Assembly: GCF_025753855.1 (NCBI RefSeq)
Contig: NZ_JAOWPT010000002.1
Location: 248,001 to 312,000, forward strand
DNA from: Mesorhizobium sp. ZC-5
GTDB taxonomy: Bacteria; Pseudomonadota; Alphaproteobacteria; Rhizobiales; Rhizobiaceae
Reading direction: 5' to 3'
Length of the DNA: 64,000 nt
The position numbers and the translations under genes were made by a program. The notes beneath the pieces were generated by a model, which searched no databases, was not told where the DNA came from, and saw nothing but the letters and a program-made list of their open reading frames with translations. Position 1 is the stretch's first letter; every line of letters starts with the position of its first letter. Shown here piece by piece: positions 8,214 through 15,060 of the stretch.

Positions 8214-9341
8214 GTGGCGATTTCCCTTTCACGGCGCCAGTTCACCGCCGGGCTGTTCGGACTGGGCGGTGCCGCCTTGGCCAGCCCGGCAAGACTTAAG
8301 GCGCAACAAGGCGCAGCCAGGCCGGCGATCGATGCCACGTTCTTGTTCAGCAACGACATTCATACCTGCCGGATGGGCGATGGCCTGTCGCCGAACTGCC
8401 AGGAGGAAGGCAAGACGGACGCGAACCTGTTGCGCCATATTGCTGCACTGAACGGGATCAGCGAACAAAGGTGGCCGGCGGATATCGGCGGTGTGGCCAG
8501 CGGGCTGGCTGGAGCAGGCCAAAAAGTAGACATACCACTCGGCCTGGTGATCGGCGGCGACATGACCGACGACGGCGGCGGGCAGGTGGCGGAGCCCGGC
8601 GAAGGAACGCAACTGCAGCAATTCAGCCAGCGCTACCAGCAAGGCGCCGGCCCCGACAGCGTGCATTTTCCGGTCTACACCGGGCTCGGCAACCACGACC
8701 TCGACCAGGACGGCCATCCGCCGCGCGTCGACTGGTACCGCCGCGAACTGCGCGACTATGTCGAGATCAATCACCGGCCGAGCGTGTTCTTCAAGCCGCT
8801 GGTGCCAGCGGCGAACTACGATGTCGGGTCCGACTGCTATTCCTGGGACTGGGGAGGACTGCATCTCGTCCAGACACATCGTTTCGCAGGCGATACGACC
8901 AAGGGCGCACCAAGCGGATTGCCCTGGCTGAAGCAGGATCTGGCCGACCATGCCGGCGGCAGGCCGGTGGTGATCTTCCAGCATTACGGCTGGGATTCGT
9001 TCTCCATCGAGCGCTGGGACCCAGCAGCAAAAACCTTCGACGACGACGGCAGCGGAACGCCGCACTGGTGGAGCGACGAGCAGCGGCTGGCAATGGTGGA
9101 TGTACTCGCCGGCCACAACGTCATCGGTATCTTTCACGGGCACGAGCACGACAGCGCGCTGGTCTACAATCGCGACGGGCTGGACCTGTTCAAGCCGAAA
9201 GCCGCCTATCTCGGCGGCTTCGCGCTGGTGCATGTGACCGATACGGCCATGGATGTTGCGCTGGGCGAAGCGGTGGACGCGGCGGGCACCGTGCGGTTCA
9301 CTCATGCGTTCAGCAAGCCGGTCGGCCGGGCGAAAAAATAA
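8214..9341 (+). CDS. Tat-exported calcineurin-like metallophosphoesterase
   Basis: The GTG start at 8214 has GGAGGAG six nt upstream and gives 375 residues; upstream in-frame codons overlap the previous gene and are not credible. The N-terminus SLSRRQFTAGLFGLGG is a twin-arginine signal, so the folded enzyme should act in the periplasm. Metal-binding motifs are in order: DIH (D48, H50), GGD (D116), GNHD (159-162), QHYG (H257) and GHEH (309-312). These are the five blocks of the calcineurin-like phosphoesterase fold with two metals. The substrate (phosphodiester or phosphomonoester) is unknown. The next gene, also secreted, begins 64 nt later. Confidence 0.9.
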   Translation: MAISLSRRQFTAGLFGLGGAALASPARLKAQQGAARPAIDATFLFSNDIHTCRMGDGLSPNCQEEGKTDANLLRHIAALNGISEQRWPADIGGVASGLAGAGQKVDIPLGLVIGGDMTDDGGGQVAEPGEGTQLQQFSQRYQQGAGPDSVHFPVYTGLGNHDLDQDGHPPRVDWYRRELRDYVEINHRPSVFFKPLVPAANYDVGSDCYSWDWGGLHLVQTHRFAGDTTKGAPSGLPWLKQDLADHAGGRPVVIFQHYGWDSFSIERWDPAAKTFDDDGSGTPHWWSDEQRLAMVDVLAGHNVIGIFHGHEHDSALVYNRDGLDLFKPKAAYLGGFALVHVTDTAMDVALGEAVDAAGTVRFTHAFSKPVGRAKK

Positions 9342-9405
9342 GCGGCGGGTTGCGCGACCGCGGCCGGTTGCCGAAGATGCCAGCCTGCAAGGCAAGGAGA
9401 ACGGT

Positions 9406-10380
9406 ATGATCTCGATCGGAAAAGCAGCGCTGGTGCTGGCGATCCTCTGGCTGGGTTTCGCGCCGGCCGCGCAGGCGGTGGAAATACCGATCCCGACGCA
9501 GGCCGAATGGGCGGACGCCAAGAAGTCGGTGAAGCTCGCCAACGGCATCTCGCTCGCCTATGTCGAGATGGGCAATTCGGAGGGACCGCCGACCCTGCTG
9601 ATCCACGGCTATACCGACAACAGCCGCTCGTGGTCTCTGGTGGCGCCGAATCTCAAGAAGCGCCGGCTGCTGGCGATCGACCTGCGCGGCCATGGCAAGT
9701 CCGATGCTCCGGACTGCTGCTATGCCTATACCGACTTCGCCAATGACGCGTCGCTGTTCCTCGACGCGATGGGCATCGCCAAGGCCGACGTGATCGGCCA
9801 TTCGCTGGGTTCGCTGGCGGCGCAACTGCTGGCCGCGCAGCACCCGGACAAGGTGAGAAGCCTGGTGCTGGTCAGCTCGACCACGGCGGTCGGCGGCGGG
9901 CCGGGCACATGGCTGTGGGACAACGTCACGAAGCTCAAGGCGCCGATCGATCCGGAAAGCCAGTTCATGAAGGACTGGTACGCCAATCCGAACCCGGTCG
10001 ACGGGGACTTCCTGACCCGCGAGCGCACCGAAAGTGCTGCCGTGCCGATCCATGTCTGGCTCGGCGTCCTGTGGGGCACGCTGGTCGGAGATCTGACGCC
10101 AACGACGCCGCTGGTCAAGGCACCGATCCTGGTCCTGTGGGGCGAAAAGGACGGGCTGTTCGACCTCACCCATCAGGAGAAGCTGGAAAAGGCCTATCCC
10201 GACGCGGTGTTCCAGGTGTTTGCCGGAGCCGGCCACAACATGTTCTGGGAATTTCCCGACAAGGCGGCGAGCCTGATCGACGAGTTCCTGGACCTCGATC
10301 TCGACCCGCCACCGGCCGGCGATGACGGCTCCGGTGCTGAAGATGGCACCACCGGCGATCCGGCTCCAGCGCAGCCTTGA
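9406..10380 (+). CDS. Secreted alpha/beta hydrolase
   Basis: This 324-residue protein starts at ATG 9406, with AAGGAG at 9394-9399, and has a Sec signal peptide (residues 1-24, ending AQA). The alpha/beta-hydrolase core is complete: oxyanion-hole LLIHGYTDN, nucleophile elbow GHSLGS (131-136, Ser133), acid region LWGEKDGLFD and catalytic His in GAGHNMFWE. The last about 30 residues are a Pro/Asp/Gly-rich tail without fold. It probably acts as a periplasmic esterase or lipase-like enzyme; the substrate is unknown. It follows the Tat phosphoesterase closely, so the two may form a secreted hydrolase pair. Confidence 0.9.
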   Translation: MISIGKAALVLAILWLGFAPAAQAVEIPIPTQAEWADAKKSVKLANGISLAYVEMGNSEGPPTLLIHGYTDNSRSWSLVAPNLKKRRLLAIDLRGHGKSDAPDCCYAYTDFANDASLFLDAMGIAKADVIGHSLGSLAAQLLAAQHPDKVRSLVLVSSTTAVGGGPGTWLWDNVTKLKAPIDPESQFMKDWYANPNPVDGDFLTRERTESAAVPIHVWLGVLWGTLVGDLTPTTPLVKAPILVLWGEKDGLFDLTHQEKLEKAYPDAVFQVFAGAGHNMFWEFPDKAASLIDEFLDLDLDPPPAGDDGSGAEDGTTGDPAPAQP

Positions 10381-10394
10381 ATCTTATAGCATAT

Positions 10395-10450
10395 GCCCCC
10401 TCCACCATGCTTCGTATGGTTCCCCTCTCCGGCTTCGCAGGGGGCGAGCC
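10395..10450 (+). repeat. Degenerate composite palindromic element, copy E5
   Basis: Layout: CCCCCTCC lead-in, hairpin ACCAT-GCTTCGT-ATGGT (10404-10420), then CCCCTCTCC ... GGGGGCGAG. It keeps the two-hairpin order of E2 and E4 with decayed stems. Confidence 0.45.
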
Positions 10451-10459
10451 GGTCAAAAA

Positions 10460-10481
10460 ACGGCGGGCCGAAGCCCGCCGT
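10460..10481 (-). terminator. Intrinsic terminator of the ffh-rpsP operon
   Basis: A perfect 9-bp stem ACGGCGGGC/GCCCGCCGT has a TTCG tetraloop on the minus strand and is followed by a run of T (the complement of AAAAAA at 10455-10460). It sits about 30 nt past the rpsP stop. Confidence 0.92.
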
Positions 10482-10490
10482 GGCAAATGA

Positions 10491-10506
10491 GATTAGCCGG
10501 CTAATC
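10491..10506. repeat. Perfect 16-nt palindrome after rpsP
   Basis: GATTAGCCGGCTAATC is self-complementary over 16 nt and ends 3 nt from the rpsP stop codon, ahead of the terminator. Its role is unknown; it could form a small hairpin in the 3' untranslated RNA. Confidence 0.6.
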
Positions 10507-10509
10507 GGC

Positions 10510-10923
10510 TTACGAAGCTGCGGCTTCTTCGGCCGGAGCCTCGGCTTCCACAGGTGCGGCAGACGCGGCGGCGATGGCGGCAGCGGCGTCTTCCTGCGCC
10601 TTCTTGATGGTGGCGGCGCGTTCCTGGGCCTTCTTGCCCGGCTCGGCCTTCTTCATGTTGGAGCGGGCCTCGCGCTTGGCGATACCGGCCTCGTCGAGGA
10701 AACGCAGCACGCGGTCGGTCGGCTGCGCGCCATGCGACAGCCAATGCTTGATGCGGTCGGCGTCGAGCTTCACGCGCTCCTCGCCCTTGGGCAGCAGCGG
10801 GTTCCACGAGCCGATCTGCTCGATGAAACGGCCGTCGCGCGGCGAACGGACGTCGGCGACGACGACGTGGTAATAAGGACGCTTCTTGGAGCCCGCACGG
10901 GCCAGACGAATTTTCAGTGACAT
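10510..10923 (-). CDS. rpsP: 30S ribosomal protein S16
   Basis: The 137-residue protein begins [18 protein letters not shown], the S16 signature, and contains [19 protein letters not shown]16 binds 16S rRNA early in 30S assembly. The core ends near residue 85; the remainder is a Lys/Ala/Glu-rich tail ending in an Ala-rich stretch, a common feature of rhizobial S16. ATG 10923 has AGGAG 8 nt upstream. It is the last gene of ffh-chorismate mutase-rpsP. The usual rimM-trmD-rplS partners do not follow; a strong terminator does. Confidence 0.97.
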   Translation of the reverse strand: MSLKIRLARAGSKKRPYYHVVVADVRSPRDGRFIEQIGSWNPLLPKGEERVKLDADRIKHWLSHGAQPTDRVLRFLDEAGIAKREARSNMKKAEPGKKAQERAATIKKAQEDAAAAIAAASAAPVEAEAPAEEAAAS

Positions 10924-10977
10924 TTTCTTTCTCCTAAAGGCAGTTCGGTTCGATCTTCGTTGAGTTGAGGCATTCTT

Positions 10978-11313
10978 CTATTCGCCGCGGCTGGCGGCCG
11001 AATTCTTCAGGTCGACGCCATTGGCGGCGATCTGCTCATGGTGGCGGATGACTTCCTTGATGACGAAATTCAGGAATTTCTCCGCGAAATCGGGATCGAG
11101 ATGCGCGTCCTTCGCCAACTGCCGCAGGCGGGCGATCTGCTGGCCCTCGCGCGACGGATCGGCAGGCGGCAGGCCGTGCGTCGCCTTGAGCACGCCGACC
11201 GCCTTGGTGCAGCGGAAGCGCTCGGCGAGCATATGGACGAGCGCGGCGTCGATGTTGTCGATCGAGGCGCGGTATTCGGCGAGCTGGGCCTGCGGGCTGG
11301 ATGCATCGTTCAT
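10978..11313 (-). CDS. Chorismate mutase, AroQ type
   Basis: A protein of about 111 residues with the all-helical chorismate mutase pattern. It has YRASIDNIDAALVHMLAERF at the N-terminus, RCTKAVGVLKA for substrate-binding Arg/Lys residues, and a final helix KFLNFVIKEVIRHHE. It converts chorismate to prephenate for Phe/Tyr synthesis. ATG 11313 is preferred; a GTG at 11325 overlaps the ffh stop as GTGA and would add four residues. The tight overlap implies translational coupling to ffh. Chorismate mutase between ffh and rpsP is known from rhizobial genomes (recollection, not checked). Confidence 0.9.
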   Translation of the reverse strand: MNDASSPQAQLAEYRASIDNIDAALVHMLAERFRCTKAVGVLKATHGLPPADPSREGQQIARLRQLAKDAHLDPDFAEKFLNFVIKEVIRHHEQIAANGVDLKNSAASRGE

Positions 11314-11321
11314 GGGCGTTC

Positions 11322-12905
11322 TCACTTCTTCTTCGGCAGTCCGGGCAGACCGCCGCCACCAAGGCCCGGGAGCCGCATGCCACCGGGGAGGCCCGGTAGA
11401 CCGCCACCGCCGGGAAGACCGGGCAGGCCCTTCGGCAAGCCGCCGCCGAGCCCGGATGCCTGCGCCTGCTTCTGCAGCGCTTCGAGCTGCTTCGGGTCCA
11501 TCTTCGAGAGGTCGGGCATGCCGCCCATGCCGGGCATCATGCCGCCGAGGCCCATCTTCTGGGCAAGGCCGCCCATCATGCCACGCATGAGGCCACCGCC
11601 CTTGCCCTTGCCGCCCATCGCCTTCATCATGTCGGCCATCTGGCGGTGCATCTTCAAAAGCTTGTTGATGTCGGCGGCGTCGGTGCCGGAGCCGGCGGCG
11701 ATGCGCTTCTTGCGGCTGTGCTTTAGTACATCAGGATTGGCGCGCTCGGCCTTGGTCATCGACGAGATGATGGCAAGCTGGCGGCCGAACATCTTGTCGT
11801 CGAGGCCGGCGGCGGCCATCTGGTCCTTCATCTTGCCCATGCCGGGCATCATGCCCATGATGCCGCCCATGCCGCCCATCTTCTGCATCTGCTGCAGCTG
11901 GCCGGCGAGGTCGTTCAGGTCGAACTTGCCCGACTGCATCTTCCTGGCCATCGCCGCGGCCTGTTCCGCGTCGATGTTTTCGGAAGCCTTTTCGACCAGC
12001 GAGACGATGTCGCCCATGCCGAGGATGCGGTCGGCGATGCGCTTGGGATGGAACTCCTCCAGCGCATCCATCTTCTCGCCAGTGCCGATGATCTTGACCG
12101 GTTTGCCGGTAACGGCGCGCATCGAAAGGGCAGCACCGCCGCGGCCGTCGCCGTCCATGCGGGTCAGCACGAGGCCGGTTATGCCGACGCGCTCGTCGAA
12201 GCTTTTGGCCAGATTGACCGCGTCCTGGCCGGTCAGCGAATCGGCGACCAACAGAATCTCGTGCGGACTGGAAACCCGCTTGATCTCGGCCATCTCGGCC
12301 ATCAGCGGCTCGTCGATATGGGTGCGGCCAGCGGTGTCGAGGATGACGACATCGTGACCGCCGAGCTTCGCCGCCTGCACGGCGCGGCGGGCGATCTCGA
12401 CCGGCGTCTGGCCGGCGACGATCGGCAGCGTGGCGACCTTGACCTGCTCGCCGAGTTGGCGGAGCTGCTCCTGCGCAGCGGGGCGCCGCGTATCGAGCGA
12501 CGCCATCAGGATCTTCTTGTTCTGACGGTCTGTCAGTCGCTTGGCGATCTTGGCCGACGTCGTCGTCTTGCCCGAGCCCTGCAGGCCAACCATCATGACG
12601 ACGACCGGCGCCGGCGCATTGAGGTCGATCGCAGCGCCCTCGCTGCCGAGCATCTCGACCAGCTCGTCGTGGACGATCTTGACGACCATCTGGCCGGGCT
12701 TGATCGATTTAAGCACCGCAGCGCCGACCGCCTTGGCGCGCACCTTGTCGGTAAAGGAACGCACGACCTCGAGCGCCACGTCGGCTTCGAGCAGCGCGCG
12801 GCGAACTTCGCGCATCGCCGCCGCGACGTCGGCTTCCGACAGCGCGCCACGGCCGGTCAGGCCGTTCAATATGGAGCCTAGGCGTTCCTGTAAGCTCTCG
12901 AACAT
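11322..12905 (-). CDS. ffh: Signal recognition particle protein Ffh (SRP54)
   Basis: The 527-residue GTPase binds 4.5S RNA and signal sequences and delivers nascent membrane proteins to FtsY. Start ATG 12905 (MFESLQERLG) has AGGGAAAG upstream. Domains: N helical bundle (about 1-90), G domain with P-loop GLQGSGKTT (107-115), DTAGR and TRMDGDGRGG, then a methionine-rich M domain. The C-terminus is an unusual Gly/Pro/Leu low-complexity tail built from repeats of the GLPGLPGGGG type. The leader upstream carries a promoter and a terminator-like hairpin. First gene of the operon with chorismate mutase and rpsP. Confidence 0.97.
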   Translation of the reverse strand: MFESLQERLGSILNGLTGRGALSEADVAAAMREVRRALLEADVALEVVRSFTDKVRAKAVGAAVLKSIKPGQMVVKIVHDELVEMLGSEGAAIDLNAPAPVVVMMVGLQGSGKTTTSAKIAKRLTDRQNKKILMASLDTRRPAAQEQLRQLGEQVKVATLPIVAGQTPVEIARRAVQAAKLGGHDVVILDTAGRTHIDEPLMAEMAEIKRVSSPHEILLVADSLTGQDAVNLAKSFDERVGITGLVLTRMDGDGRGGAALSMRAVTGKPVKIIGTGEKMDALEEFHPKRIADRILGMGDIVSLVEKASENIDAEQAAAMARKMQSGKFDLNDLAGQLQQMQKMGGMGGIMGMMPGMGKMKDQMAAAGLDDKMFGRQLAIISSMTKAERANPDVLKHSRKKRIAAGSGTDAADINKLLKMHRQMADMMKAMGGKGKGGGLMRGMMGGLAQKMGLGGMMPGMGGMPDLSKMDPKQLEALQKQAQASGLGGGLPKGLPGLPGGGGLPGLPGGMRLPGLGGGGLPGLPKKK

Positions 12906-12987
12906 TTCTTTCCCTTTTCTCTCAAGCCATTCGACCCGAGAGGTAATGCGTTCGCGCCGGGTGTCCAAGCAAATGCCAAAACCAAAA

Positions 12988-13020
12988 AGCACCCGGGGGC
13001 GCATCGCGCTGCCGGGTGTT
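12988..13020 (-). terminator. Terminator-like hairpin in the ffh leader (candidate attenuator)
   Basis: On the minus strand AACACCCGG pairs with CCGGGTGCT over 9 positions, with an inner GCGC-ATC-GCGC-type stem, and is followed by TTTTTGGTTTT. It lies 83 nt before the ffh start codon and about 72 nt after the predicted transcription start, inside the transcribed leader. Confidence 0.6.
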
Positions 13021-13098
13021 GGCCTCCGGGATCGATTTATACCACTAAGGGTCCCGGTCGGCTGCTCGGAGTTGACACTCGTCGCTGAATTCGGCGCG

Positions 13099-13127
13099 TG
13101 TAGACAGGAAAAGGCTGGAAGAGTCAA
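13099..13127 (-). promoter_or_regulatory. Predicted promoter of the ffh operon
   Basis: Minus strand: TTGACT (13127-13122), 17-nt spacer, TCTACA (13104-13099). This fits the housekeeping sigma factor well. A start near 13092 would give a leader of about 190 nt before ffh. Confidence 0.6.
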
Positions 13128-13239
13128 GCACGGAGCCCTAATCGGACCCTAACCGTCGGTACGACGGCCTCCGTGCCATATTTTGCCGCCGGCGCTCGCG
13201 CGGCACAGATCCTTGGTTGCAAGAAGGAAAATCTTGTGT

Positions 13240-13249
13240 TGTAATTACA
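13240..13249. promoter_or_regulatory. Operator palindrome of the MarR regulator gene
   Basis: TGTAATTACA is a perfect 10-nt palindrome flanked by TTG and CAA arms, 6 nt before the MarR start codon. A site of the same form (TGTAGCTACA) precedes the thioesterase gene at 13772. MarR proteins bind such short palindromes, so autoregulation is likely. Confidence 0.65.
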
Positions 13250-13254
13250 CAATC

Positions 13255-13734
13255 ATGTCCGCCACCAAGACGATCGACGACCTGCCCAACCACCTGACGC
13301 TGATCGGGACGACTTGTCTCGTGCGGGCGGCGCGACGCACTGCCAATGTGGTGACGCGGGCCTACAACCACCATCTCGCCCCGACCGGACTTGAGGTCAC
13401 CCAGTTCAGCATCCTGTGCACCATTGCGATGGAAAGGGCGAAATCGGCTTCGGAACTTGCCGACATGATCGGTGTGGAGCGGTCGACGCTGGCGCGCAAC
13501 CTCGACCGGCTGATCGCCGTCGGACTGGTCGTAGCGGAAAAGGGCGACGGGCGGCGGCTGATCCACCGGCTGACCGACAAGGGCGTCGACATGATCGCCG
13601 AGGCGCTGCCGCTGTGGCGCAAGGCGCAGGACGATTTTGTGGGGCGGCTGCCGGAAGCGACGGACGGCGCGATCCGCGAGGATTTCAGGCTGCTGCGCCG
13701 CGCCGCGAAAGGCATCCTCACCGAAGCTTCCTGA
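13255..13734 (+). CDS. MarR-family transcriptional regulator
   Basis: The 159-residue winged-helix protein starts at ATG 13255, just after the operator palindrome; an upstream in-frame start would run through the operator. The recognition region SASELADMIGVERSTLARNL (about 75-95) is followed by the wing KGDGRRLIHRLTDKG, both typical of MarR. These dimers usually repress their own gene and a neighbour and respond to a small phenolic or fatty ligand. Neighbour and operator pattern point to the hotdog thioesterase downstream as target. The inducer is unknown. Confidence 0.9.
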   Translation: MSATKTIDDLPNHLTLIGTTCLVRAARRTANVVTRAYNHHLAPTGLEVTQFSILCTIAMERAKSASELADMIGVERSTLARNLDRLIAVGLVVAEKGDGRRLIHRLTDKGVDMIAEALPLWRKAQDDFVGRLPEATDGAIREDFRLLRRAAKGILTEAS

Positions 13735-13771
13735 ACCGATCAGATGCGCGTCGCCTAAATAACGACAATTG

Positions 13772-13781
13772 TGTAGCTACA
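13772..13781. promoter_or_regulatory. Second MarR-type operator, before the thioesterase
   Basis: TGTAGCTACA, a perfect 10-nt palindrome with the same TGTA-N2-TACA form as the site at 13240-13249. It ends 18 nt before the thioesterase start codon. A separate operator suggests that the thioesterase has its own regulated promoter. Confidence 0.6.
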
Positions 13782-13799
13782 AGATTTAACGGAGTTGCA

Positions 13800-14282
13800 A
13801 TGACCCTCGCCGAACGCATCAAGCCGCAGCCGCTGCCGCGCGAACAGCTTGCCGGGCTTTCCGGCCGGGAAACGCTGGAAATGATATTGCGCGGCGAGTT
13901 GCCGGCGCCGCCCTTCGCGCCGACCATGCGGATCGACCTGGCCGAGGTCGGAGAAGGCCGCATCGTCTTCAGCGGGCAACCGGATTTCGCGTTCCTCAAT
14001 CCGATGGGCACGGTGCATGGCGGCTGGATCGCGACGATCCTCGACAGCGCCATGGGGTGCGCGGTGCATTCGACGCTGAAGCCGGGCCAACTCTATGCGA
14101 CGACGGCAATGACGATCAACTACGTGCGGCCGCTGACTGCCGATTCTGGCGAGGTGCGCTGCGAGGCGACGACGGTCTATTCGGGTGCGCGGATGGCAAC
14201 CAGCGAAGGCCGGCTGATCGACGGCAAGGGCCGGTTGATCGCGCATGGCAGCGAGAGCTGCCTGGTGTTCGAGACAAAATGA
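13800..14282 (+). CDS. PaaI-type hotdog-fold thioesterase
   Basis: A 160-residue hotdog protein; start ATG 13800 with GGAG and 5-nt spacing. The motif NPMGTVHGGWIATILDSAMG around residues 64-83 is the PaaI/4HBT active-site signature, with the HGG turn and the helix acid. It should hydrolyse an acyl- or aryl-CoA thioester in the cytoplasm. Adjacent MarR control through a shared palindrome suggests induction by an aromatic or acyl compound, which is inference. A bidirectional terminator closes the transcript. Confidence 0.9.
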   Translation: MTLAERIKPQPLPREQLAGLSGRETLEMILRGELPAPPFAPTMRIDLAEVGEGRIVFSGQPDFAFLNPMGTVHGGWIATILDSAMGCAVHSTLKPGQLYATTAMTINYVRPLTADSGEVRCEATTVYSGARMATSEGRLIDGKGRLIAHGSESCLVFETK

Positions 14283-14311
14283 AAGCCGCCGGACGCAAGG
14301 CCCGGCGGCTT
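14283..14311. terminator. Bidirectional terminator between convergent genes
   Basis: A perfect 10-bp stem AAGCCGCCGG/CCGGCGGCTT with a 9-nt loop lies directly after the thioesterase stop and before the stop of the leftward SH3-domain gene. T-tracts are short on both sides. Confidence 0.75.
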
Positions 14312-14328
14312 GTTCGCACCCGCGTCGT

Positions 14329-15000
14329 TTAGCGGACGACGTAAACGATGCGGCGATCATCCGGATCGACCAGCGCCGGCTGGCCGTTCACATAGACATA
14401 ACGGTATTCGTAGTCCGGGATCTCGCGGATTTCGACGTTTTCCGGAATGCCGGCGCCGACCACGACTTCACCGTCGAGATAGACCGGATCGACGCGGTTC
14501 TCGGTGATGTAGGTGCGCACTTCCGGAGGTGGCTCGGCTGCATTGCCGGCCGCGCCGCCAACCGCGATGCCGGCGACACCGCCGACAGCGGCACCGATCG
14601 GCCCGCCGATAAGCGCACCGGCAACGGCTCCGGTCGCGCCGCCAACGGCAGCACCCTCGGTTCCGCCATCAGGCGGCGGGATGATGGCTACTTTTGCTTC
14701 GGCGGGACGCTGGGTGAGGACGACCTGCTGGCCGCCGCCGAAATCCGCTGTCAGGTAGTCCGAATAGACCCAGCCCTGGCCGCCATTCGATGCAATCTGG
14801 CACCATTTGCTGCCTTCCAGGCAGCCGGTGATTTCGGTCGACTGGCCGGCGCCGACGACGCCGACGACCTCGTATTGAGGGCCGGGACCGGCGCGGACGT
14901 TCAGATCGGTGGTGGCTGTTGCGGTCGCTGCAAAAGCGGCGCCGGACATTGCGAGCAAGCCAAGGGCTGCCGCCGAAACGAGAAGCTTCGGTTTCATCAT
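14329..15000 (-). CDS. Secreted SH3-domain / DUF1236 protein
   Basis: About 223 residues from ATG 15000 (GGAG upstream; a GTG two codons earlier is possible). Signal peptide about 1-26, ending AFA. Residues about 30-88 form a bacterial SH3 domain, with LNVRAGPGPQYEVVG and GWVYSDYLT. A Gly/Ala-rich segment with repeated GGPIGAAVGG-type glycine-zipper motifs (about 115-155) follows. The C-terminal part (YITENRVDPVYLDGEVVVG, YVYVNGQPALVDP) fits DUF1236, common in rhizobia. It is probably periplasmic or outer-membrane associated with envelope binding; the function is unknown. Confidence 0.85.
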   Translation of the reverse strand: MMKPKLLVSAAALGLLAMSGAAFAATATATTDLNVRAGPGPQYEVVGVVGAGQSTEITGCLEGSKWCQIASNGGQGWVYSDYLTADFGGGQQVVLTQRPAEAKVAIIPPPDGGTEGAAVGGATGAVAGALIGGPIGAAVGGVAGIAVGGAAGNAAEPPPEVRTYITENRVDPVYLDGEVVVGAGIPENVEIREIPDYEYRYVYVNGQPALVDPDDRRIVYVVR

Positions 15001-15060
15001 ATTCACTCCAGTTGTACCCCTTCGGTGGCACTAACCGGATGAGGCGGGGTTTAGTTCCCT

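Larger units (their letters stand above)
12906..13254. other. ffh leader and divergent MarR promoter region
   Basis: There is no coding gene here. On the minus strand it holds the ffh promoter (13099-13127), a hairpin CCGGGA/TCCCGG (13026-13057) and a terminator-like hairpin (12988-13020). On the plus strand it holds the MarR operator palindrome (13240-13249). I looked for the SRP RNA hallmark here and did not find it. Confidence 0.7.

Noticed and set aside
8229-9548. Minus-strand frame opposite the phosphoesterase
   Set aside because: Antisense shadow of a gene with all phosphoesterase motifs.
12988-13060. 4.5S (SRP) RNA gene in the ffh leader
   Set aside because: A promoter and terminator suggested an RNA gene next to ffh, but the conserved SRP tetraloop region (GGAA with AGCAGCC nearby) is absent.
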